Source: a virus
Direction: 5' to 3' (one strand)
IMG/VR virus record: IMGVR_UViG_3300044990_001069
Location: 1 to 24,222 of that record
Length of the DNA stretch: 24,222 bases
In this document: positions 13,677-19,640 of the stretch, one piece after another
Position numbering within the stretch: the first letter of the stretch is position 1
Layout: every line of letters begins with the position of its first letter
The notes under the pieces: generated by a model
The model's input: the letters and a program-made list of their open reading frames with translations, nothing else
The model's database searches: none
What the model was told of the DNA's origin: nothing
Position numbers and translations under genes: made by a program

Positions 13677-15169
13677 TTCGCTTTTCCCTTCTTTCCGGCC
13701 CCGTGGGCCACAACCAACACATCGGCGTCAACGCCGAAAAACACCTCTGAGATACGATTCGCCTCGTCGTAGGCGCTATCGACGCGGATGATGGCGTCGA
13801 ACGAAAGCCGGGCGATCAGCACCGGGACGATCTCGCACCACGCGTCGAACAGCACGGCGGTTTGCGAAGGATCCTTGCCCATCTTGTCCCAGGCTTCCGT
13901 GCTCCGCCACGGCTCATTGTTTTGCGTTCCGAAGACACACAGGCTCTGCAGCGCGAAGTGCTCGTCGTGAGTCTCGAACGGGCAGGGGTCGTCATGCGAA
14001 GCGAAGGCCGTCCGCTCCAGGTGGGCGACCACGCCATCGACGACCTTGGCCCGCCGCTTCTGCTCGGGAGTCGGCTGCTTCGGCGCCGGTGCATCGTCTT
14101 CGGTGGACTGCTTCCGTTCCGTGACGATGTTCACCTTGCGCAGCTTGCCGGTTTCGCCGATCAGGAAGCCGACCTCCGTGTTCGCGCCGGGCTTGGTCGC
14201 CAGCTCGACGTCCCATTTGGCGACGGTGCCGGGGACTTCGGCGAAGTCGTAGTCCCGCAGGATCTTGGCGCCAGGGTGCGCGCTCCGTACTTCCGCGATC
14301 GCATTCAGCAGCGCAGAACGCGCATTGGCGTCGAAGCAAGCCTTGTCCAGGCACCGGCCCAGCTCGCAGCATTCGCCGCTGTCGAACAGATCCGGCTGGA
14401 CGCCAGTCCGCTTCAGGCATTCCGCACAGGCCGCCGTGTCGAAGCAGACGCTTTTCAGCGAGTGCAGCTCCGCATGGATCTGGCTGCGGAGCCAGGCGGA
14501 TGTCGGAACGCCGTTTCGATACACGTTCATCATCCGCTCTTGCACGTCGGGAAGCATCGTCGCCAGCAGCTCCAGGGCCTCGATGCTCATCTGCCCAACA
14601 TTCGAATCGGCGTTGGCCAGCATCTCCTGGATGCTCGGTGACAGGTTGCGCAGGTTCGCCCGCCTCACCACCCACTGCCGCGATCGCCCCAGCCGGTCCG
14701 CCACGTCCTGGGCCGTCCGCCCCGCGTCCAGCAGCGTGCCGACGCCGTCGGCCTCCTCCATCGGCGTCAGATCCTTGCGCTGCATGTTCTCGACGACGCA
14801 CATTTCGCGGGCTTCCGCGTCGCTGGCCTCCACGACCATCGCGGGGATTGTCTTCATGCCCGCCCGTTTGCAGGCGAGGACGCGGCGTTCGCCGGCGATG
14901 ATCCAGTAGCCTTTCGGAACCGTTCCAAGGCCGCCGCATTCGCGCACCGTGATGGGGTTCATGAGCCCGTGCACGCGAATCGAGTCCGCCAGGTCATCGA
15001 GCGCCGCGTCGTCGAAGTGGCGCCGCGTCTGGCACAATCCCCGTTCGATCAGCGACGCCTCGATTTCGCGGTACACGCCGGCGACGCGCGATGGCGTTGT
15101 CGCCCCTTCATCCCGTGAAATTACAGGCGGTTCCTGTGAAATTTCAGCCGCTTTCTTGGTCTTTTTCAT
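13673..15169 (-). CDS. ParB-like DNA-binding protein with Cys cluster
   Basis: This is a 498-residue ParB/Spo0J-superfamily protein. The nucleotide-binding N-terminal domain has Q-T-R-R-H-F-D, LADSIRVHGLMNPITVRE, GYWIIAGERRVLACKRAG (GERR box, 93-96) and ENMQRKDLTPMEEADG (127-142). A helix-turn-helix follows (RTAQDVADRLGRSRQWVVRRANL, 151-173). Residues about 243-285 hold a dense Cys cluster (CAEC, GECC, C...C) that may bind zinc; this arrangement is known from ParB-like proteins of mobile elements. The C-terminal half has no recognised domain. It could segregate an extrachromosomal phage or plasmid, or regulate transcription. No parA is present in the window and I could not pick out a parS palindrome. 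ATG 15169 follows a 31-base gap containing a small hairpin (GTGGATTTCCAC). Confidence 0.85.
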   Translation of the reverse strand: MKKTKKAAEISQEPPVISRDEGATTPSRVAGVYREIEASLIERGLCQTRRHFDDAALDDLADSIRVHGLMNPITVRECGGLGTVPKGYWIIAGERRVLACKRAGMKTIPAMVVEASDAEAREMCVVENMQRKDLTPMEEADGVGTLLDAGRTAQDVADRLGRSRQWVVRRANLRNLSPSIQEMLANADSNVGQMSIEALELLATMLPDVQERMMNVYRNGVPTSAWLRSQIHAELHSLKSVCFDTAACAECLKRTGVQPDLFDSGECCELGRCLDKACFDANARSALLNAIAEVRSAHPGAKILRDYDFAEVPGTVAKWDVELATKPGANTEVGFLIGETGKLRKVNIVTERKQSTEDDAPAPKQPTPEQKRRAKVVDGVVAHLERTAFASHDDPCPFETHDEHFALQSLCVFGTQNNEPWRSTEAWDKMGKDPSQTAVLFDAWCEIVPVLIARLSFDAIIRVDSAYDEANRISEVFFGVDADVLVVAHGAGKKGKAK

Positions 15170-15200
15170 GCAATCTTCCGTCCTTTTCGTGGAAATCCAC

Positions 15201-15932
15201 TCAGTTCAGGTTTTCGCTTTCGCGCGCCTCGGCAACCGCAGCCGTCACCCGGCCGTCAATCTCGCCCGTCACGACCCGCAGCGGCTTCACCGACGGCTTC
15301 GGCGCCGCCTGCGCCGCCATGTTTGCGTTGTAGTCCTTCTGGTAGCGCCGGTTCTTCTCGGCGACGCACTCGGCAGAACAGCACTTCTGGATGGGACTCT
15401 TCCGCTCGAAGTCCTTGCCGCAGATGATGCACTTGGCCATCGAGTAGCCCGGCTTGGCCTTCGCCACGGCGCCTGGCTTGGCCGCCTTCTTGGGCACGTA
15501 GTTCTTCTTGGCGCGCTCTCGGGCGTAGCGGAGGTTCTTTTCAAGCGTGCAGGCGTCGCTGCAGCACTTCTGCACCGGCACCTTCTTGACAAACTCCTTT
15601 CCGCAGATCGTGCACGTCCCCATCCGCGGCTCGCGGACGAACTTGCGCGCCGGTGGCAGCTCCTTAGGCTCAATCGCGGGAGCGGGCTTCGCCTTGGCCG
15701 GCTTGGCAGCAGCTGGCGCCGCGGCCTTCAGCTTGGCCACCACTTCCGCCCGGGTGAGGCCGTGCTTGTCCATCGCGTTGTAGTCCTCCGGCATCCCGGC
15801 ACCCGGCCCCTTGAACAAAGGGGTCTGCTGGCCCAACTGCTCCAGCACCTCGACCGCGTCCGCGATCTTGGTCAGTTCATCCGTGGCGATCTCGATCAGC
15901 ACTCCGTTATCCGTCGTTCCTATCCGTTTCAT
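15201..15932 (-). CDS. Twin zinc-finger protein (internal duplication)
   Basis: This 243-residue protein contains two copies of a C-x2-C...CC-x3-C finger: residues 107-128 (CTICGKEF ... QKCCSDACTLEKNLRYARE) and 168-189 (CIICGKDF ... QKCCSAECVAEKNRRYQKD). The two copies share most residues and are joined by an Ala/Lys/Pro-rich linker. The N-terminal 60 residues (VLIEIATDELTKIADAVEVLEQLG) look helical, followed by a long Ala/Lys/Pro region. The C-terminus is a short helix. The 'C-x2-CG-x2-F...Q-x-C-CS-x2-C' pattern is that of small treble-clef/FCS-like fingers, commonly DNA- or protein-binding. It is the first sizeable gene after the RHH group. ATG 15932 overlaps the upstream stop (ATGA) and has AGGAG at eight bases. 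Its exact function is unknown. Confidence 0.78.
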   Translation of the reverse strand: MKRIGTTDNGVLIEIATDELTKIADAVEVLEQLGQQTPLFKGPGAGMPEDYNAMDKHGLTRAEVVAKLKAAAPAAAKPAKAKPAPAIEPKELPPARKFVREPRMGTCTICGKEFVKKVPVQKCCSDACTLEKNLRYARERAKKNYVPKKAAKPGAVAKAKPGYSMAKCIICGKDFERKSPIQKCCSAECVAEKNRRYQKDYNANMAAQAAPKPSVKPLRVVTGEIDGRVTAAVAEARESENLN

Positions 15933-16138
15933 GCCTTGTTCTCCTGGTTGTCCTTGTTCTCCTGTCCGAACCGCTCCATGTCCGTCAGCGCCTTCTGGCG
16001 GACATTGATCAGCTCGGTTTCCTCCCTCGCCATGCGGGCGAGGATGCGCTGGCGGTTTCCGCGCAGCGAGATGAGCATGGCGTCGGCACGACCGAGGGCC
16101 TGCGCCGCCTCCAATGCCGCCAGCTGGTTGGTCGTCAT
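15929..16138 (-). CDS. Small helical hypothetical protein, 69 residues
   Basis: This short, highly charged protein (MTTNQLAALEAAQALGRADAMLI, then RGNRQRILARMAREETELINVRQKALTDMERF) should be one or two long helices with a coiled-coil character and a polar Asn/Gln/Lys tail. No family is recognised. It is linked by ATGA overlaps to both the RHH gene before it (16135) and the twin zinc-finger gene after it (15929), which supports it as a real gene. A longer reading to 16360 would cover the RHH gene in another frame and is rejected. It may dimerise. Confidence 0.6.
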   Translation of the reverse strand: MTTNQLAALEAAQALGRADAMLISLRGNRQRILARMAREETELINVRQKALTDMERFGQENKDNQENKA

Positions 16139-16320
16139 GCCGTCACCGCCTGCCGGATCCCGACGGCCTGCTCGATGAGCGTCATGATCTGGGCCGACTG
16201 GCTGCGGTTGTTGGCCACGGCCAGCCTGTTGAGCTTGTCGCGCAGTTCCAGCGGGATAAAGCCGCCGACGAACACGTAGCCGAGTTCCTTCTGGGTTTTC
16301 TTCTTGAGTCGTTTCTTCAT
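16135..16320 (-). CDS. Ribbon-helix-helix (Arc/CopG-like) protein, 61 residues
   Basis: After a Lys-rich start (MKKRLKKKTQKEL) the protein reads YVFVGGFIPLELRDKLNRLAVANNRSQSAQIMTLIEQAVG. This is a beta strand (FVGGFIP), helix 1 (LELRDKLNRLAVANN) and, after the capping Ser-x-Ser, helix 2 (AQIMTLIEQAV), the ribbon-helix-helix layout. Such proteins are dimeric DNA-binding repressors. AGGAG lies four bases before ATG 16320. A 16-bp inverted repeat (16338-16353) lies just upstream, in a position to be its operator. It is followed by the 69-residue ORF through an ATGA overlap. It is the third of three consecutive RHH-sized genes. Confidence 0.78.
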   Translation of the reverse strand: MKKRLKKKTQKELGYVFVGGFIPLELRDKLNRLAVANNRSQSAQIMTLIEQAVGIRQAVTA

Positions 16321-16337
16321 GGTTCTCCTGTGGTTGC

Positions 16338-16353
16338 GGGTGTGGGTACACCT
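16338..16353. promoter_or_regulatory. Candidate RHH operator, site A
   Basis: GGGTGTGGGTACACCT contains the arms GGTGT and ACACC around a four-base centre. It lies 17 bases upstream of the ATG of the 61-residue RHH gene and overlaps nothing coding. Related sites lie at 16417 and 16784. Role as an operator is inferred from position and repetition. Confidence 0.55.
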
Positions 16354-16365
16354 CGTACAAAAAAA

Positions 16366-16572
16366 TTAGGCCGTGGCGCGATGCCCGGTCCCCGAGTGAC
16401 GGACGCGCTTGGCGTGAGGTGTGGGTACACCCTTTGCCAAAAAAGAAAACAAGGCGCCGCGCAAAGCATCGGCCCGGCTGAGCTTCTTTGCGGCCGCGAT
16501 CGCGTCCAACTTGGCGAGCAGCGCCTTGTCTTCGACACCGAATTCAATTTGCCAACGTTCTGTTACCTGCAT
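16366..16572 (-). CDS. Small RHH-like protein, 68 residues
   Basis: This 68-residue protein has a strand-like start (RWQIEFGVE), a helix (DKALLAKLDAIAAAKKL), the capping SRAD, and a second helix (ALRGALFSFLAKGV). The pattern fits the ribbon-helix-helix fold, followed by a basic tail (HAKRVRHSGTGHR). ATG 16572 has AAGGAG seven bases upstream, within the last codons of the 58-residue gene before it (3-base gap between stop and start). A 16-bp inverted repeat (16417-16432) lies inside its last third, where it encodes GVPTPH. It was probably expressed with its neighbours as a repressor trio. Confidence 0.7.
   Translation of the reverse strand: MQVTERWQIEFGVEDKALLAKLDAIAAAKKLSRADALRGALFSFLAKGVPTPHAKRVRHSGTGHRATA
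16417..16432. promoter_or_regulatory. Candidate RHH operator, site B (inside coding sequence)
   Basis: AGGTGTGGGTACACCC shares 14 of 16 bases with site A and has the same inverted arms (GGTGT / ACACC). It lies inside the 68-residue RHH-like gene, so its conservation cannot be due to intergenic spacing. Whether it binds protein is unknown. Confidence 0.45.
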
Positions 16573-16575
16573 GTC

Positions 16576-16752
16576 TCAGCTCCTTCCTTGATGGTTCTTT
16601 TTGGATTCCTGGTAGGCGTGTTCAATGGCCTGCTTGATGAGATCCGTGACGTTCGTTCCTTGCGATGCTGCCAAGGCTCTGAACCGTTCCTGCTCTTCTT
16701 TGGTCAGCCAAAGACCAATCTTGCGCTTGTTCGTGGCTCGCTGGTTCGGCAT
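16576..16752 (-). CDS. Leading RHH-type repressor, 58 residues
   Basis: The 58-residue sequence is MPNQRATNKRKIGLWLTKEE..., with RFRALAASQGTNVTDLIKQAIEHAYQ as the second half. I translated it by hand. It has the RHH layout: strand KIGLWL, helix 1 EEQERFRALAASQG, capping Thr-Asn, helix 2 VTDLIKQAIEHAYQE. The basic start and tail fit DNA binding. ATG 16752 has GAGGAG eight bases upstream. It is the first gene of the leftward operon. Its promoter overlaps a 16-bp inverted repeat exactly between the -35 and -10 boxes, the arrangement expected of an autorepressor. It is a strong candidate for the key switch protein of this element. Confidence 0.78.
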   Translation of the reverse strand: MPNQRATNKRKIGLWLTKEEQERFRALAASQGTNVTDLIKQAIEHAYQESKKNHQGRS

Positions 16753-16775
16753 GGTATTTTCTCCTCATGTGGGCA

Positions 16776-16805
16776 ACTTTAGCAGGTGGGTTCACACCTT
16801 GTCAA
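16776..16805 (-). promoter_or_regulatory. Sigma70-type promoter of the leftward operon
   Basis: On the minus strand TTGACA (16805-16800) and TAAAGT (16781-16776) are separated by 18 bases. The -35 is a perfect consensus and the -10 matches four of six. Transcription would start about 20 bases before the 58-residue gene's ribosome-binding site. The spacer is occupied by the inverted repeat of site C. Confidence 0.7.
16784..16799. promoter_or_regulatory. Candidate RHH operator, site C (between -35 and -10)
   Basis: AGGTGGGTTCACACCT has inverted arms AGGTG and CACCT and shares the outer bases of sites A and B (GGTG and ACACC). It fills 16 of the 18 spacer bases of the leftward promoter, so a bound protein would exclude RNA polymerase. 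It also lies about 50 bases upstream of the opposing promoter's -35. Confidence 0.6.
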
Positions 16806-16846
16806 CAGGAATTTGTAAAATATTTTTGCGGTTGTTCCGGTTGCGG

Positions 16847-16875
16847 TTGCGCCAAACTTGCCGGAAACCTATAAT
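16847..16875 (+). promoter_or_regulatory. Sigma70-type promoter of the plus-strand gene
   Basis: TATAAT (16870-16875) is a perfect -10. With a 17-base spacer the -35 would be TTGCGC (16847-16852), which matches only the first three positions well. The start codon of the only plus-strand gene is 24 bases beyond the -10. It is back to back with the leftward promoter. Confidence 0.55.
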
Positions 16876-16898
16876 GCCAGGCAGAAGGGAACCGTCAC

Positions 16899-17237
16899 AT
16901 GAGCAAGATCGTCATCCAGTCAGGTGCGTTGCGCCGCCAAGTTCAGCAGGCCTCACAGGCTTCCGGAGTCGTGGCCTGTCCCGACTGCGGCAATCCCGTC
17001 AGCCTCCGGGCCAAAGCCTGCCCGCGCTGCGGATCCCCTCAAGCCGCCAGCGGTCTGGGCACCGAGAAAGAGAAAAGCATCCGGCAGCAGATCATCGCCA
17101 CCAACATCGCCGTCCTGATCCTGCTGCCACTGGTCATGTCCGGCCTGGCTGCGCCGCTCTGGGTTCTGATCGGTGTGGGGGCTCTGGTCTGGAACATCGC
17201 CGCCCGGGCCTACCGCTGGCACCACCGCCAGGGGTGA
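16899..17237 (+). CDS. Zinc-ribbon membrane protein (only plus-strand gene)
   Basis: This is a 112-residue protein with a zinc ribbon CPDCGNPVSLRAKACPRCG (Cys27, Cys30, Cys41, Cys44). A short polar stretch (EKEKSIRQQ) follows, then two hydrophobic helices (about 66-82 and 86-102: AVLILLPLVMSGLAA, WVLIGVGALVWNIAA). A basic tail (YRWHHRQG) predicts both ends in the cytoplasm. The N-terminal 26 residues look helical. ATG 16899 has GAAGGGAA upstream and a perfect TATAAT further up. The zinc-ribbon-plus-TM layout is widespread in host hypothetical proteins. In this phage context it could be a lysogenic-conversion or exclusion gene expressed from the prophage, which I infer from its opposite orientation next to the repressor-like genes. 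Confidence 0.8.
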   Translation: MSKIVIQSGALRRQVQQASQASGVVACPDCGNPVSLRAKACPRCGSPQAASGLGTEKEKSIRQQIIATNIAVLILLPLVMSGLAAPLWVLIGVGALVWNIAARAYRWHHRQG

Positions 17238-17387
17238 CCGTCAGGAAGTCCTCTGTTTGCCCCGGCAAGGCCGGTCGGGGTTCCGGATGCGTCAACGTAG
17301 CGCCCCGAGTGCCGTCGTCCGCCTTAGCGCCCAGCCTGCGCAGCCCTGGGGCCATTGTCGCCATCCGCCACCCGCCGGCGCGCGGCT
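17238..17387. other. Intergenic spacer, no gene
   Basis: This is non-coding as far as I can see. A short perfect hairpin CCGGC-AAG-GCCGG lies at 17262-17274. The rest is GC-rich with no recognisable promoter or RNA gene. The remaining intergenic stretch up to 17630 is repeat copy 2 and its flank. Confidence 0.5.
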
Positions 17388-17398
17388 TTCTTTTTTTT
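17372..17398 (+). terminator. Possible terminator of the plus-strand gene
   Basis: A short GC-rich hairpin (CCGC / GCGG at 17372-17375 and 17382-17385) is followed by C-TTT-C and eight T (17391-17398). It stands 135 bases after the stop at 17237. The stem is only 4 bp, and the T tract is also part of the repeat element, so the call is tentative. Confidence 0.35.
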
Positions 17399-17604
17399 GC
17401 CGGCCCCCCTCCGCCATGCATCAAGCAGATGGCGAGAGGGGGGAAGAATACTTTAGGTTCTTCCCCCTCTCTCCCTTTAGGGGAGAGGGGTGCGCGCGCG
17501 TAGGACATGTCCTTAGGACTTTTCAAAAACCAGTTGTCCTACGCGTGCGCGCGCGTAGGACTTTGCGTTTTTGGAGTGTCCTACGCGTGCGCGCGCGTAG
17601 GACA
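17388..17604. repeat. Multi-hairpin repeat element, copy 2
   Basis: The order is the same as at 3514-3698. T tract 17391-17398. Stem-loop 1: arms 17404-17417 and 17429-17443, same ATCAA in the loop. Stem-loop 2: arms 17439-17448 (GGGGGAAGAA) and 17458-17467, loop TACTTTAGG identical to copy 1. Stem-loop 3: arms 17464-17475 and 17480-17490, loop TTTA. Then GCGCGCGTAGGAC and GTCCTTAGGAC. Here the terminal palindrome (arms GTCCTACGCG / CGCGTAGGAC) is present twice, at 17536-17561 and 17577-17604, separated by TTTGCGTTTTTGGAG. It lies between two convergent gene ends (17237 and 17631). Confidence 0.9.
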
Positions 17605-17630
17605 TTTGGCGAAAGGGGCGGAAACGGGGA

Positions 17631-18062
17631 TCATTTCCAGCCCTGAATGAGCTGCACCAGGGCGGGGAAGTTGGCGCTGGTGACGGCCGCTGAAACGGCG
17701 ACGGCCAGGGGCCACGCCACGGGGCGCAGCGCCGTCGCCCAGGCCAAGATTACCCCCGGCATCCCAGGGACCGCCACGGTGGGCGTAGTGGCCTTGCAGC
17801 GCACTTCGGCACACTTGGCCACGGCCGCCGCCGCCACGGCCGCCATCCGCTCGGGTTCCCGGACGCGCTCCTTGATCTGGTCGATCTTGGAAACCACCAT
17901 CAGCATGCACAGCGCCTGGATCTTGTCCGGTTCGCCGTTGGCCGCCTTGCGCACCATGCCGAGCTGGGCGGACAGGTAGTCCTTGGCTTCTTCGCACAGT
18001 CCGGAAGAGTGGAGGTAGCGCATGCATTCATCGATCATGGATGCGGTGTCAGGGTCGAGCAT
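17631..18062 (-). CDS. Membrane-associated hypothetical protein, 143 residues
   Basis: The N-terminal 65 residues are a soluble helical part (MLDPDTASMIDECMRYLHSSGLCEEAKDYLSAQLGMVRK...). An Ala-rich helix (AAVAAAAVAKCAEVRCKA) leads into a hydrophobic C-terminal region (TVAVPGMPGVILAWATALRPVAWPLAVAVSAAVTSANFPALVQLI) able to form two membrane segments. I know no family match. As the last gene of the late-type operon, next to a peptidase and lipoproteins, a holin or lysis-accessory role can be considered but is not shown. ATG 18062 has GAGGA seven bases upstream. Its stop lies 26 bases from repeat copy 2. Confidence 0.65.
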   Translation of the reverse strand: MLDPDTASMIDECMRYLHSSGLCEEAKDYLSAQLGMVRKAANGEPDKIQALCMLMVVSKIDQIKERVREPERMAAVAAAAVAKCAEVRCKATTPTVAVPGMPGVILAWATALRPVAWPLAVAVSAAVTSANFPALVQLIQGWK

Positions 18063-18074
18063 TTCAGATCCTCG

Positions 18075-18503
18075 TTAGGGGTGAAATTGGCGGCCGGTTA
18101 TCTGGCGGATTAATCGGGCGGCCTGGTGATACCAATAGCCTCCCAGGCGAACGCCGAAAAAGTACAAGTAGGCAACCACGCGCGGTTCCCCGTAGAACTT
18201 CATCAGCTCCAGAAACACAGCGTCCGCCCACTCCAGCACCTGGCGCACGGTCCAGTTCCAAGCCCGCGCGATCGGCTCAGCGAACTCGTAAATCGCATCA
18301 TGAACCAGCGACGGTTGAAAGCTCCGCAGATCCGGCACGATGGAATAGCCATCCCACGCGAACTGGGCCCGGACGTGGATCCGCGTTTTGACCGTCGACG
18401 TCGGCAAGTGGATAGCCAGCCAGGAGTTGACAAACGTCGCCGGCGCTGCGTGCCTCGTGAAGCACTCGAAATCCTCAGCAAGCGTGAAAGCGTAGCAGGC
18501 CAT
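18075..18503 (-). CDS. DUF1353-like phage protein
   Basis: This is a 142-residue protein. FAWDGYSIVPDLRSFQPSLVHDAIYEF (about residues 48-74) has the D-G-x-S-x-P and V-H-D-x-x-Y elements of DUF1353. It continues with WADAVFLELMKFYGEPRVVAYLYFFGVRLGGYWY, matching the family's D-x-x-F-x-E-x-M and V-R-x-x-G. DUF1353 proteins occur near phage lysis or tail genes; no activity is established to my knowledge. The His and Asp in the VHD motif could be catalytic, but that is conjecture. ATG 18503 overlaps the upstream stop by one base (TAATG), so translation is coupled. Confidence 0.75.
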   Translation of the reverse strand: MACYAFTLAEDFECFTRHAAPATFVNSWLAIHLPTSTVKTRIHVRAQFAWDGYSIVPDLRSFQPSLVHDAIYEFAEPIARAWNWTVRQVLEWADAVFLELMKFYGEPRVVAYLYFFGVRLGGYWYHQAARLIRQITGRQFHP

Positions 18504-18892
18504 TATTCCGTCGCCCCGTTTTCCGTTTCGGCCGCCGGGTAGTAGTTGTTGATCGTGTCGCCAGACGCCGGAGCGCCGCCGCCGCTGTCTTTGCTTTCCG
18601 TGTAGTAATACAGCGCCGCGGCCGCCAAAACGTAAACCCCGCCCTCTTTGGCGTAGTCCGGCCAGTTATCCAGAACCATCTCCCAGAAGCCGACTTCCGC
18701 AACGTACTTCTGTTCTCCTCCAACCGTGCACAGTGCCGGACGCCCGCGCATTACGTTCATGCGCGCCTCACGTTCATAGGCCGACTTGACCTGCCCATGA
18801 GTCACGCACCCCGAGCCGATAAAAGCTGCCAGAAAAGCAGTGCAGATCCAGCCGCACAACGCCATTGCCCCAATCGATTGCCGTATGTTCAT
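18503..18892 (-). CDS. Exported, probably lipid-anchored protein with one TM helix
   Basis: This is a 129-residue protein. The N-terminus (MNIRQSIGAMALCGWICTAFLAAFIGSGC) is a signal-like stretch ending in a cysteine at about position 29, close to but not exactly a lipobox (GSGC, no Leu at -3). The mature part has a short charged helix (VKSAYEREARMNVM) and then a second hydrophobic segment (EGGVYVLAAAALYYYTE), followed by a Ser/Gly/Asn tail with NNYYPAAE. ATG 18892 has GGAGG five bases upstream; a TTG at 18904 is the alternative. It lies in the late operon between the peptidase and the DUF1353-like gene. A spanin-like or surface role is possible. Confidence 0.65.
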   Translation of the reverse strand: MNIRQSIGAMALCGWICTAFLAAFIGSGCVTHGQVKSAYEREARMNVMRGRPALCTVGGEQKYVAEVGFWEMVLDNWPDYAKEGGVYVLAAAALYYYTESKDSGGGAPASGDTINNYYPAAETENGATE

Positions 18893-18893
18893 G

Positions 18894-19640
18894 TCAACCT
18901 CCAAACAGCCGGGCCCACCAGGAGCGCCGGATTTCCGGCGGTAACGCCGCCACGTCGATCATGTGGCGCCCCACCAGGAACGCCGCTTCGCCCATCTCCC
19001 GGCGAAGCTGGTTGTAATCCTTGAACGTCAGCTTGGCTTCGCCGTGGTTGCCCCAGGTGTCGTCCCATGCCATCCGGACGACGACGTATTCCTGCTCGAG
19101 GCAGATTTGGGGCAGCAGCATGCCGTGCCCGCCTAAATACTTCCCGGTCGGATGTAGAAAGCCCTTGGCGTCTGGGCACATCATTCCATGGTAACAGTTC
19201 GTGCCGATCAGACACGGGCCGTTGTACCCGATGCCGCGGTAAGTGTCCTTTTCCTTGAAGCTGTGCTGGTAGGAGTCGCAGGCGCCGATCGCCACAAGGC
19301 GCTTGAGAATGGCAATCATGCTGGTGCCCTGCATGCGACGGCTGGCGCCTGGATATTCGCCGCCGCGGAACTCGTCGGCGCGCTGGGCCGGCCAGTAGAG
19401 TTGCTTCGTGGCGAACTCGTCGGTGATCCCTGGTACGGCGACGGGGCCGCAGGCCAGCTCCCCGGCCGCGGCGAAGGCCATGCACCCGCCGGACTTCCGC
19501 TGGTTCAACACCGGTCCCCGGGGCCAGCTCATGGAGCGAAGCGGCAAATTTTCCTGCACGCTCAGCGTGATCGGATAGTTGCGGCTCCGCTCGTCGAAGC
19601 TGGCTACTCGGTCAAAAACGCGATTCAGTTGCTGCTCCAT
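18894..19640 (-). CDS. Papain-like (C1-type) cysteine peptidase
   Basis: This is a 248-residue probable cysteine peptidase. PVLNQRKSGGCMAFAAAG (about residues 43-60) matches the papain V-x-N-Q-x-x-x-G-x-C-x-A-F: Gln47 for the oxyanion hole, Cys53 as nucleophile. YLGGHGMLLPQI (168-179) supplies His172, and AWDDTWGNHGEAKL (191-204) corresponds to the N-S-W-G motif, with Asp-Thr in place of Asn-Ser. There is no signal peptide or propeptide, so it should act in the cytoplasm or as a virion protein. Likely uses are processing of structural proteins or host attack. The start is ATG 19640 or 19667; I prefer 19640 because the extra nine residues look unlike the fold. It overlaps the upstream gene's end by 16 bases. 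Confidence 0.78.
   Translation of the reverse strand: MEQQLNRVFDRVASFDERSRNYPITLSVQENLPLRSMSWPRGPVLNQRKSGGCMAFAAAGELACGPVAVPGITDEFATKQLYWPAQRADEFRGGEYPGASRRMQGTSMIAILKRLVAIGACDSYQHSFKEKDTYRGIGYNGPCLIGTNCYHGMMCPDAKGFLHPTGKYLGGHGMLLPQICLEQEYVVVRMAWDDTWGNHGEAKLTFKDYNQLRREMGEAAFLVGRHMIDVAALPPEIRRSWWARLFGG

Noticed and set aside
12255-13772. Plus-strand open frame of 505 codons
   Set aside because: It is antisense to ERF and the DUF669-like gene. No recognisable protein features.
17134-17646. Open frames on both strands across repeat copy 2 (130 and 157 codons)
   Set aside because: They translate the hairpins themselves (SYARAPLSPKGR-like peptides) and have no gene-like start or conserved core.
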